Positions 1 through 5,266 are shown, counted from the stretch's first letter. The stretch is 6,115 bases of DNA from JACQKT01 sp038063055 (GCA_038063055.1 JBBTVY010000019.1:1-6115); one strand, 5' to 3'. Notes: a model not told the origin generated them from the letters alone. Translations and numbers: made by a program.

Positions 1-737
1 GAATCGCCGCGCACTGGTTATACAAAGAACGCCAAAAGTTAAATTTCTTCAAAAAAGAACCGTTGGGCGAAAAACTGGCGGCCGGCCTTTCTTGGCTGAA
101 ACAGCTCCGGGAATGGCAGGAAAAAAGGACGCAAGAAGGAATAGAACCGGAGGAATTTGTGGAAAGCATGAAGGCCGACTTTTTCAAGGACAGGATATTT
201 TCAATTACTCCAAAGGGAGATGTTATCGATTTGCCCGTCGGAGCGACTCCCGTTGATTTTGCCTATAACATTCACACCGAAGTAGGAGACAACGCCATCG
301 GCTCTAAAATAAACGGGAAGATAATGCCGTTGGATACGCCTTTGGAATCAGGCGACCTCGTGGAAATTCTGACACAGAAAAACAAAAGGCCTTCCGAGGA
401 CTGGCTTAAGTTCGTCAAAACCTCGATAGCGAGAGACCATATCAGGTCGGCGTTGCGGGAAAAACGGATAACATTGGCTCAAAAACGCCCGCCGTCAAAA
501 ATAGAATTACACCTTACCCTTCAGAACAGACTCGGGCTGACAAAAGATATTTCCGAAATAATCGCCCGTTCGCATGTTCACATAACCAGCATTCAGCTTT
601 CGGGCCAGAACGGCGGCCATTATTTTTCGTCTTGCAGAATAGGTTGCAAGACGACGGACGCGACGAAAATGGAAAAAATTATTCTTAAACTGAAAAAACT
701 TAAAGAGGTGAAAGAAATTAGCTACAAACTTGTCTAA
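1..737 (+). CDS. RelA/SpoT-family (p)ppGpp synthetase/hydrolase, C-terminal part (5' truncated by window edge)
   Basis: This is the regulatory C-terminal part of a bifunctional or monofunctional RSH enzyme, which makes and/or degrades the alarmone (p)ppGpp in the stringent response. The frame is open from the window edge: bases 1-2 would finish a codon (Gly if GGA) and the next residues are IAAHWLYKE, the conserved end of the synthetase region. About 244 residues are visible. A TGS domain spans residues 63-125 (FSITPKGDVIDLP, then GATPVDFAYNIH, then SGDLVEILT), followed by the usual DWLKFVKTSIAR. A C-terminal ACT-like domain spans residues 166-244 (IELHLTLQNRLGLTKDIS onward). Only about 40 residues separate TGS from ACT, so the helical and zinc-finger/RIS domains of long RSH proteins seem to be absent. 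An internal TTG at 63 is not the start. The stop at 735-737 overlaps the convergent parB stop. Whether the protein is RelA, SpoT or Rel cannot be decided because the catalytic domains lie outside the window. Confidence 0.93.
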   Translation, partial: IAAHWLYKERQKLNFFKKEPLGEKLAAGLSWLKQLREWQEKRTQEGIEPEEFVESMKADFFKDRIFSITPKGDVIDLPVGATPVDFAYNIHTEVGDNAIGSKINGKIMPLDTPLESGDLVEILTQKNKRPSEDWLKFVKTSIARDHIRSALREKRITLAQKRPPSKIELHLTLQNRLGLTKDISEIIARSHVHITSIQLSGQNGGHYFSSCRIGCKTTDATKMEKIILKLKKLKEVKEISYKLV

Positions 738-1798
738 TCTTCTTTCGGTCCGAACTTGTCGATTATGCTGCGAAGTTCTTCCGGAGAGAAGAAAGTAATG
801 GTTATCCGTCCGCGTTCCCCGCGCGATTCTATGCTGACCGGGGCGCCGAGTTCCGCGCTTAATTTTTCCTGAAGGATTTTCATTTCAGGCGGTATTTCTT
901 CGGATTGAGCTTTTTCGATTTCCGTTTTTGTTCCGCGAACCCTGTTTTTGAGGTCGCGCGTGGTCATTTTTTTATCAAGAAGTTCGCGAAAAATTCTTTC
1001 CTGGGCCGCGGGGTCGGCGATGGACAACAACAGCCGTCCGTGGCTTTCGCTTATCAAATTTTTTTCGAGGGCTTCGGCGATGGTCGCCGGCAGGTCGAGC
1101 AAGCGAACGGTGTTGGCCACGACTTCGCGGCTTTTGCCGAGACGCGAGGCAATTTCACGCTGTGTCAATCGGAATTCGTCCTGTAAGCGAGCGAAAGCCC
1201 TGGCGCGTTCAATGGGATTCAAATCCTCCCTCTGGATGTTTTCTATAACGGCGAGTTCAAGCCTTTCCCGTTCGAGGTCGATATTCCTTATTATGGCCGG
1301 AATGCGTTCCAGGCCGAGCATTTTGGAAGCGAGCCAGCGTCGTTCTCCGGCAATCAGCTGGTACTCGACATCCGTCCCGTCCGTTGTTTCTTTTTCGGTC
1401 TTTGAAACTACAATCGGCTGAATAATTCCGAATTCCCTTATGGACGAAGCGAGGTCTTTTAACGCCTCTTCGTCGAATTGTCGCCGCGGCTGCTGCGAAT
1501 TCGGTTTTATCTTTTCAACTTCTATATGAAAGACCGAATCGATGCTTTCCGGGCGGCGGGGTTTTTTCTGAATTGGTTGTAATGACTGCTGGTGCTGGTG
1601 CTGAATTTTGGCCTCTTGCGGCTGCTGCCGCGGCTGCGTCGGCGGTTCGGTTTGGCGCTGAACGCCGCCCGGCTGCGCGTCGGTTTTTTTATTTTCAGGC
1701 GCCTGCCCCGCACCGAACTTATCTGTTTTATTTCCATCTTGTTGCGCCGAGGAGTTCTGGTGCGGGGGTATTAAAGATTCGAGGCCTTTGCCGAGCAT
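734..1798 (-). CDS. parB: ParB-family chromosome partitioning protein
   Basis: ParB is a CTP-dependent DNA clamp that loads at parS sites near the origin, spreads along DNA and stimulates the ParA ATPase. The 354-residue protein begins with the classic MLGKGLESLIP, which matches the conserved ParA-interacting N-terminus and supports the ATG at 1796-1798. Residues 12-84 are a low-complexity, Gln/Pro-rich linker. The CTP-binding N-domain follows: box I NSQQPRRQF (100-108), GERRW (151-155) and ENIQREDLNPIERA (186-199). The central helix-turn-helix lies at about 211-237 (LTQREIASRLGKSREVV). Residues from about 300 to the end form the likely dimerisation domain. All key motifs are intact. It lies 53 bp downstream of parA and is probably cotranscribed with it. 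No Shine-Dalgarno sequence is visible; the leader is pyrimidine-rich with a 7-bp tandem repeat. The protein is a typical chromosomal-type ParB, though a plasmid origin cannot be excluded from sequence alone. Confidence 0.96.
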   Translation of the reverse strand: MLGKGLESLIPPHQNSSAQQDGNKTDKFGAGQAPENKKTDAQPGGVQRQTEPPTQPRQQPQEAKIQHQHQQSLQPIQKKPRRPESIDSVFHIEVEKIKPNSQQPRRQFDEEALKDLASSIREFGIIQPIVVSKTEKETTDGTDVEYQLIAGERRWLASKMLGLERIPAIIRNIDLERERLELAVIENIQREDLNPIERARAFARLQDEFRLTQREIASRLGKSREVVANTVRLLDLPATIAEALEKNLISESHGRLLLSIADPAAQERIFRELLDKKMTTRDLKNRVRGTKTEIEKAQSEEIPPEMKILQEKLSAELGAPVSIESRGERGRITITFFSPEELRSIIDKFGPKED

Positions 1799-1803
1799 TG
1801 GTT

Positions 1804-1834
1804 TAGAAAATAGAAAATAGTAAGTAGAAAATAG
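1804..1834. repeat. 7-bp tandem repeat (TAGAAAA units) in the parA-parB gap
   Basis: Four consecutive heptamers start at 1804, 1811, 1818 and 1825. Three read TAGAAAA and the third is degenerate (TAGTAAG); a final TAG closes the run at 1834. On the coding strand of parB this is a pyrimidine-rich leader ending a few bases before the parB ATG, where a ribosome binding site would be expected. The repetition is plain in the sequence. Any effect on translation is inference. Confidence 0.8.
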
Positions 1835-1851
1835 GAGTGAAGTTCATATTA

Positions 1852-2664
1852 TCACACATTAAAATTCCCGAAGTTTTCGCTCGAGATGATTTCTTCTGAT
1901 TTCTTTTCCTGCGAAATTATTTCTTCGGCAAGCCGCCGGTACGCTTCGGCACCGTTCGAATCCGGGCGATAAAGGATTATAGGTTTTGAAAAACTTGGGG
2001 CTTCGGCAAGCGCGACGCTTCTCGGTATCTCGGTTTCAAAAACGGAATGAGGAAAATGCGCCCTCAGATTTTTGGATACTTCGCGGCTTAAAAGTTCGCG
2101 TTTGTCATACATCGTCAAAAGCGCTCCGTTTACTTTCAAATCGTGGCCGAGATTTTTTCTTATGAGTTCGATTATCTCGAGAAGCTGACCTATACCTTCC
2201 AGGCTGTAATATTCCGCCTGAACCGGAATCAGAACTTCATCTGCGGCTATCAGGCCGTTTATGGTCAGAAGGCTCAGGCTCGGCGGCAAGTCTATTATGA
2301 TGTAGTCGTATTGATGGCGAAGAGTATGCAGAAATTTTCTTAGAAAATATTCGCGCTCCGGCAGATTCACGAACTCCACAAGTATTCCGGCCAAATGCGG
2401 CGCCGCCGGGATAAGATGAAAATTGAAAAGCATCGTCGGCTTTATAAGTTCTTCAGCGGCGGATTCCCTGATTATGCCGTGATAAATGCTTTTTTCTGTC
2501 CGCAGCGGGTCGCTGCCCAAGGCCGAACTCGCGTTAGCCTGGGGGTCAAAGTCGACAAGAAGAACTTTTTTCCCCCTGGCGGCAAGATATGCCGACAGAT
2601 TTACTGCGGTAGTAGTTTTGCCGACCCCTCCTTTTGCGTTACAGATTGAAATAACCCTTGCCAT
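1852..2664 (-). CDS. parA: ParA-family chromosome partitioning ATPase (Soj-like)
   Basis: ParA is a deviant Walker-type ATPase that binds nucleoid DNA as an ATP dimer and moves ParB-bound origin regions. The 270-residue protein starts MARVISICN and then has the P-loop KGGVGKTTT at 11-19, with signature Lys11 and P-loop Lys16. Switch I/Walker A' is VDFDPQANAS (37-46, Asp40), and Walker B is IIIDLPPSL (122-130, Asp125). The fold continues normally through QAEYYSLEGIGQLL (149-162) and the conserved FETEIPRSVALAEAPSF (209-225). Length and motifs fit chromosomal ParA/Soj. There is no N-terminal HTH, which argues against a P1-type plasmid ParA. It is the first gene of the parAB pair. Upstream on the minus strand a TATAAA lies only a few bases from the ATG and no Shine-Dalgarno sequence is seen, so the mRNA may be leaderless or nearly so. 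The C-terminal 20 residues are a Glu/Ser-rich tail. Confidence 0.97.
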   Translation of the reverse strand: MARVISICNAKGGVGKTTTAVNLSAYLAARGKKVLLVDFDPQANASSALGSDPLRTEKSIYHGIIRESAAEELIKPTMLFNFHLIPAAPHLAGILVEFVNLPEREYFLRKFLHTLRHQYDYIIIDLPPSLSLLTINGLIAADEVLIPVQAEYYSLEGIGQLLEIIELIRKNLGHDLKVNGALLTMYDKRELLSREVSKNLRAHFPHSVFETEIPRSVALAEAPSFSKPIILYRPDSNGAEAYRRLAEEIISQEKKSEEIISSENFGNFNV

Positions 2665-2683
2665 AAGATTTATAGTTTATTGA

Positions 2684-2731
2684 AATCCTGAGCCTGCCTG
2701 CCCTGAGCATAGTCGATGGGTCGAAGGATTG
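2684..2731. repeat. Dispersed palindromic repeat, copy A
   Basis: The element is bounded by inverted ends AATCCT (2684-2689) and AGGATT (2725-2730). It contains CCTGAGC twice and the core CTGAGCATAGTCGA. The right part GTCGAAGGATTG (2720-2731) recurs exactly at 2894-2905, and the CTGAGC-N-GTCGA core recurs at 5165-5178 and, inverted, at 5986-6000. It lies in the parA/tRNA intergenic region. It resembles REP-like intergenic palindromes; its function is unknown. Confidence 0.65.
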
Positions 2732-2753
2732 CGATTACTCGAGCCATAAATTT

Positions 2754-2829
2754 GGAATTTGGAGCTTGGTTATTGGCGTTTGGTATTTTAGAATTACTTC
2801 CACAATCTAAGTTCCAAAATCCAAGTTCC
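2754..2829. repeat. Imperfect fold-back (inverted repeat) in the parA/tRNA intergenic region
   Basis: The left arm GGAATTTGGAGCTTGG (2754-2769) is largely complementary to the right arm CCAAAATCCAAGTTCC (2814-2829), 13 of 16 by Watson-Crick matching with further G-T pairing possible. The loop is 44 nt. The arms are themselves internally repetitive (TTTGGAATTTGGAGCTTGG). No open reading frame of note lies here. It may be a decayed repeat element. Confidence 0.5.
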
Positions 2830-2860
2830 TATTGCTCAATATTACAGATTTTTCTTGATT

Positions 2861-2905
2861 CATTCAACTTCGTTCAGAGTCAATCCCGAGCCAGTCGAAG
2901 GATTG
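2861..2905. repeat. Dispersed palindromic repeat, copy B
   Basis: This copy has two modules. TTCAACTTCGTTCAG (2863-2877) matches TTCGACTTCGCTCAG (5986-6000) at 13 of 15 bases. It is followed by a hairpin with arms CAATCC (2881-2886) and GGATTG (2900-2905) enclosing CGAGCCAGTCGAA. GTCGAAGGATTG (2894-2905) is an exact repeat of 2720-2731. The element lies just upstream of the putative tRNA promoter. Confidence 0.65.
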
Positions 2906-2930
2906 ATTTTAGCAACGAAATCGGCTTGAA

Positions 2931-2936
2931 TATAAT
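2931..2936 (+). promoter_or_regulatory. Putative -10 box for the tRNA-Leu (and endonuclease) transcript
   Basis: A perfect TATAAT lies 19 bp upstream of the tRNA 5' end, in an AT-rich stretch, placing a start site around 2943 with a short leader to be removed by RNase P. No good -35 hexamer is seen at 16-18 bp spacing (TTGATT at 2903-2908 is 22 bp away), so the call rests on the -10 and its position alone. Confidence 0.45.
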
Positions 2937-2955
2937 TATAAACGCGTTGGAAAAT

Positions 2956-3038
2956 GGGCAGGTGGCGGAACGGTATACGCGTGGGTCTCAAAAACCCATG
3001 GAGGCAACTCCTTGAGGGTTCAAATCCCTCTCTGCCCA
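2956..3038 (+). tRNA. tRNA-Leu (anticodon CAA)
   Basis: The full class II cloverleaf can be folded by hand. The acceptor stem GGGCAGG (2956-2962) pairs with TCTGCCC (3031-3037), with one G-T pair, and the discriminator is A3038. The D-stem is GCG/CGC (2965-2967 with 2978-2980) with GG in the loop. The anticodon stem TGGGT/ACCCA (2982-2986 with 2994-2998) encloses the loop CTCAAAA, giving anticodon CAA at 2989-2991, which reads UUG. The long variable arm GGAG-GCAA-CTCC (3000-3011) marks a leucine tRNA. The T-arm is GAGGG-TTCAAAT-CCCTC (3014-3030). CCA is not encoded (the next bases are CT). The gene has no intron, unlike many tRNA-Leu genes with group I introns. A homing endonuclease ORF begins 8 bp after it. 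Confidence 0.97.
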
Positions 3039-3046
3039 CTAAATTA

Positions 3047-3631
3047 ATGAAATCAAGGCGTGTAGGCGAAGATAAAAAACTTCAAGCGTATATTATCGGA
3101 GTTGCCCTCGGTGACGGCAACTTATCTAATCCTAACGGAAGAGCGGTGCGTTTGCGGATAACATGCGATAAAAAGTATCCCCAGCTTCTTAAACATATTA
3201 CTGAATCACTTAAAATTCTTTTTCCAGAAAGTCGGGTCGGCATCGTAAATCGGAAAGGATGTGTAGACGTAAGTATATATTCGAATAAATTAACCAAATT
3301 ACTGGGATGGCAATGGGACAAGGGGCCAAAAGACGCACAAAACGTGCGTGTTCCGACTTGGATTAAACGAGACACAAATTATCTGAAAGAATGCTTACGC
3401 GGATTATTTCAAACAGATGGTTCGCAGTATAACGACCGCGGCTACCCAATGATTAATTTCGTGAATACTTGCGAAACTTTGGCGGCAGATGTATCTGAGA
3501 TGATTAAAATTCTCGGTTATTATCCGAACGTACAGCGATTAAAACAGGATAATGGTAAAATAAGATACACGGTTCGACTTGCAAAGAATACGACCCAATT
3601 TATAAAAACAATAAATTATTGGAAAGTTTAA
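3047..3631 (+). CDS. LAGLIDADG-family homing endonuclease, two-motif
   Basis: The 194-residue protein has both LAGLIDADG helices of a monomeric homing endonuclease. The first is AYIIGVALGDG (residues 14-24), ending with acidic Asp23. The second is CLRGLFQTDG (116-125), ending with Asp124. These acidic residues normally bind the metal ions that cleave a long DNA target. Each helix is followed by the expected beta-rich half (for example RAVRLRITCDKKYPQLLKHI and PMINFVNTCETLA). Both motifs look intact, so the protein may be active. I chose the ATG at 3047 because the frame continues open back through the tRNA to an ATG at 2954, whose last base is the first base of the tRNA; that extension is just translated tRNA. 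No Shine-Dalgarno sequence precedes 3047. The gene is free-standing, with no intron or intein around it. A role as a LAGLIDADG-type regulator (WhiA-like or other) is less likely given the length and the lack of an added HTH domain. The target site is unknown. Confidence 0.88.
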   Translation: MKSRRVGEDKKLQAYIIGVALGDGNLSNPNGRAVRLRITCDKKYPQLLKHITESLKILFPESRVGIVNRKGCVDVSIYSNKLTKLLGWQWDKGPKDAQNVRVPTWIKRDTNYLKECLRGLFQTDGSQYNDRGYPMINFVNTCETLAADVSEMIKILGYYPNVQRLKQDNGKIRYTVRLAKNTTQFIKTINYWKV

Positions 3632-3637
3632 AGATTC

Positions 3638-3675
3638 CCTGCCCGCCGATAGGAGGGGACTCCCTCCTCGCCCGC
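3638..3675. repeat. GC-rich dispersed hairpin repeat downstream of the endonuclease gene
   Basis: CCTGCCCGCCGA (3638-3649) is the exact reverse complement of 5958-5969. A perfect 7-bp hairpin follows: AGGAGGG (3651-3657), loop GACT, CCCTCCT (3662-3668). The block GGGGAC (3655-3660) plus CCTCGCC (3666-3672) recurs at 6065-6079 with a shorter spacer. It starts 6 bp after the endonuclease stop codon. No T-run follows the hairpin, so it is not a typical intrinsic terminator, although the structure could still block 3' exonucleases. Confidence 0.65.
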
Positions 3676-3709
3676 AATAATAATTAAGATACTTGTACTG
3701 ACTCTTACC

Positions 3710-3737
3710 TTGCTTATTTTTGCAACATAATTATAAA
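3710..3737 (+). promoter_or_regulatory. Putative sigma-70-type promoter for the alpha/beta hydrolase gene
   Basis: TTGCTT (3710-3715) and TATAAA (3732-3737) are separated by 16 bp. They place a start site near 3744, only about 8 bases before the ATG at 3752. The region is AT-rich, so chance matches are possible. Confidence 0.35.
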
Positions 3738-3751
3738 ATAAAGAAAGAATT

Positions 3752-4735
3752 ATGAAATTTAACCCAGAAAACCCGACAACGCCGGAATTCCCAGAACAAC
3801 CTCTAAAACACCTGGAAGCTCCAGGAAACCTTGATGCTCGGGTGAAAAAGGAAGGCCCCAAGAATCTTGAAGAGCAATTCGCTCATCCAGAGCGTATTCG
3901 TATCGGCGAAGAGGAAGTTGATGTTTATGACATTTCACCAGAGGAGCGGAAAACAGAAATTCCTACTGTACTTGCGCCGGGATTTTCGGCGACACCCATG
4001 GCTCACGAACAAAACATTCTTGGGCTGGCCGAGGCGGGTCGTCGAGTTATCTCAGTAGATTCTCCGCACGGTTTGGCTGAACACGGCATCAAAGAAAATC
4101 TTGCCAGTAAGCACGCAGAAGTAGAACTAGCAAAACTTTCCGCCATCATTAAAGCGCTTGACGAACGAGGTGTTGAACAAGCTGATGTTGTGGCACATTC
4201 GGAAGGGGGTATTTATATGGCACTTGCCGCCTCTCTCTATCCCGGCAGGTTTCGCAATATGGTTTTTGTCGAGCCGGGCGGGATGATCGGCAAGGATAAT
4301 GTATTCCGTCTTGGAAAAAGTATGGCTCATGAGCTTGCGGGGCAGACAGTGAATGAGGCGCGTCGGACCGACTCGGACCGGTATGCAGAAAAGTTAAGGA
4401 GTCCACTTATCCCGCTTCGCGTTATTGCTTCAAATCTGAAACGTGCCTGGGGATCAGTTAAGGCCATCGCTGACAGCGATATCATCGACATACTGAAAGA
4501 TCTCAAGGTGCAAGGCGTCGGTATTTCAATCATTCACGGGGTGGATGACAAAGTGTTTCCGATGGAAAGAGTGCAGAAAGAGGTGAGCGCGGATGCGATT
4601 ACTGGATTTTACTCGGTACGCGGAGGTCACAATGAAATTTTCACTCGCCCTAAACAGTATACAAAGGCTGTTGATCTTGCGCTTGATGCTCTTGAGGCAA
4701 AGAGTAATAAACAGTCGGTTAAAACGACTTCTTGA
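3752..4735 (+). CDS. Alpha/beta hydrolase fold protein
   Basis: The 327-residue protein has the layout of a serine alpha/beta hydrolase. Residues 1-45 are Pro/Glu/Lys-rich and probably disordered, with no signal peptide or membrane segment, so it is likely cytosolic. The oxyanion-side strand is TVLAPGFSA (72-80). The nucleophile elbow is VVAHSEGG (146-153), with Ser150 in an A-H-S-E-G pentapeptide rather than the common G-x-S-x-G. The acid is probably Asp265 or Asp266 (IHGVDDKVFP), and the base is His293 in RGGHNEIF. A helical cap-like insertion spans about 180-245. The complete triad suggests an active esterase, lipase or related enzyme, but the substrate cannot be told. The ATG at 3752 follows a weak purine-rich stretch (AAAGAAAG, 3740-3747). 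It stands alone, between the endonuclease region and a small DUF2283-type gene. Its GC content looks close to that of the parAB genes, which does not suggest recent transfer. Confidence 0.85.
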   Translation: MKFNPENPTTPEFPEQPLKHLEAPGNLDARVKKEGPKNLEEQFAHPERIRIGEEEVDVYDISPEERKTEIPTVLAPGFSATPMAHEQNILGLAEAGRRVISVDSPHGLAEHGIKENLASKHAEVELAKLSAIIKALDERGVEQADVVAHSEGGIYMALAASLYPGRFRNMVFVEPGGMIGKDNVFRLGKSMAHELAGQTVNEARRTDSDRYAEKLRSPLIPLRVIASNLKRAWGSVKAIADSDIIDILKDLKVQGVGISIIHGVDDKVFPMERVQKEVSADAITGFYSVRGGHNEIFTRPKQYTKAVDLALDALEAKSNKQSVKTTS

Positions 4736-4744
4736 AGTTTTTTT
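4713..4744 (+). terminator. Weak possible terminator at the end of the hydrolase gene
   Basis: A 5-bp stem AGTCG/CGACT (4713-4717 with 4725-4729) lies inside the last codons. A T-run follows at 4738-4744. An alternative short stem, ACTT-CTTG-AAGT (4727-4738), abuts the T-run directly. Both stems are short, so this is only a tentative call. Confidence 0.3.
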
Positions 4745-4789
4745 ACTTAATACTGGCGTGTTTATGGACAATCCGGATATTTTTTTACC

Positions 4790-4819
4790 TTGGATTTGGA
4801 AGCGTTATGATGTTAAAAT
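4790..4819 (+). promoter_or_regulatory. Possible promoter for the DUF2283-type gene
   Basis: TTGGAT (4790-4795) and TAAAAT (4814-4819) are spaced by 18 bp, about 65 bp upstream of the chosen ATG. The AT-richness makes chance matches likely. Confidence 0.25.
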
Positions 4820-4883
4820 AAAACCATGGTAAAAATCGGAATATATGTTTCCAGATATTTCTGCCAAAAAAGAAAAAAACAAT

Positions 4884-5129
4884 ATGAAAAATAAAAATAA
4901 AGCAAAAATTTCATATGAGCCCGAAGCCGATGTTTTAATGTGGGAAATTACCGATAAACCGGTTGATTATGCCAAAGAAATTGGCGATGTTGTGGTTCAT
5001 TTTACCAAAAATAATATACCTGTGCTTATAGAAATTTTAGAAGCCAGTAAATTTTTGGCCAAAGCAAAAAATTTAATAAAGAAAGAGGATTTAGTTTCAA
5101 TTAAAAAACAAGCCCTGGCCTTGCGATAA
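4884..5129 (+). CDS. DUF2283-type small protein
   Basis: The 81-residue protein has the typical DUF2283 layout. It starts with a short basic leader, then ISYEPEADVLMWEI (9-22), which corresponds to the family's 'Y-dpeaD-lyi' start. A central DVVVHFTKNNIPVLIEILEASKF (35-57) follows, and the protein ends with a Lys-rich helix (LAKAKNLIKKEDL). The molecular role of the family is not established. Members are often found beside small toxin-antitoxin-like genes, but I see no convincing partner here. I chose the ATG at 4884 because the domain begins about 8 residues later and a weak purine stretch (AAGAAAAAAA) precedes it. An in-frame ATG at 4845 would add 13 residues. The gene is clearly more AT-rich than its left neighbour, which may point to a different origin. 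Confidence 0.75.
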   Translation: MKNKNKAKISYEPEADVLMWEITDKPVDYAKEIGDVVVHFTKNNIPVLIEILEASKFLAKAKNLIKKEDLVSIKKQALALR

Positions 5130-5155
5130 AAACGTCCGGAGAACCCGCAGAAAAA

Positions 5156-5178
5156 CGACTTGTACTGAGCTTGTCGAA
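5156..5178. repeat. Dispersed palindromic repeat, copy C
   Basis: CTTGTACTGAGC (5159-5170) followed by TTGTCGAA matches the reverse complement of 5986-6006 (CTTGTACTGAGC, then GAAGTCGAA), apart from a 4-base stretch with one length difference. Its ends CGAC and GTCG can pair. It lies between the DUF2283-type gene and the membrane protein gene. The remaining bases of this 137-bp gap are AT-rich and show no other feature I can support. Confidence 0.6.
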
Positions 5179-5266
5179 TGTATCGGCTCGAACTATATTT
5201 TAATTTTGGGGGAAGAAAATTTTTTAATCATAAAGTCGAAAATTATTAACTAATAAATATACGAAT

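Noticed and set aside
948..1421. 157-codon plus-strand ORF, and other plus-strand ORFs inside parB
   Set aside because: They lie antisense to a clear ParB coding region, have Ser/Arg-rich compositions typical of shadow frames and resemble no known family.
2956..3038. Group I intron within tRNA-Leu
   Set aside because: The tRNA folds completely without interruption, with a normal 7-nt anticodon loop.
3631..3650. Possible partial duplication of the tRNA 3' end (ATTCCCTGCCC) after the endonuclease gene, which would mark an insertion into the tRNA
   Set aside because: The likeness is short and gapped, and the CCTGCCCGCCGA part is fully explained by a dispersed repeat with an exact inverted copy at 5958-5969.
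3651..3668. Hairpin as an intrinsic terminator of the endonuclease transcript
   Set aside because: The stem is good but no T-run follows on the plus strand, and the sequence belongs to a dispersed repeat.
4764..4832. 22-codon ORF as a real small gene
   Set aside because: It has no ribosome binding site, no family resemblance and no supporting context; kept only as a possible remnant in the findings.
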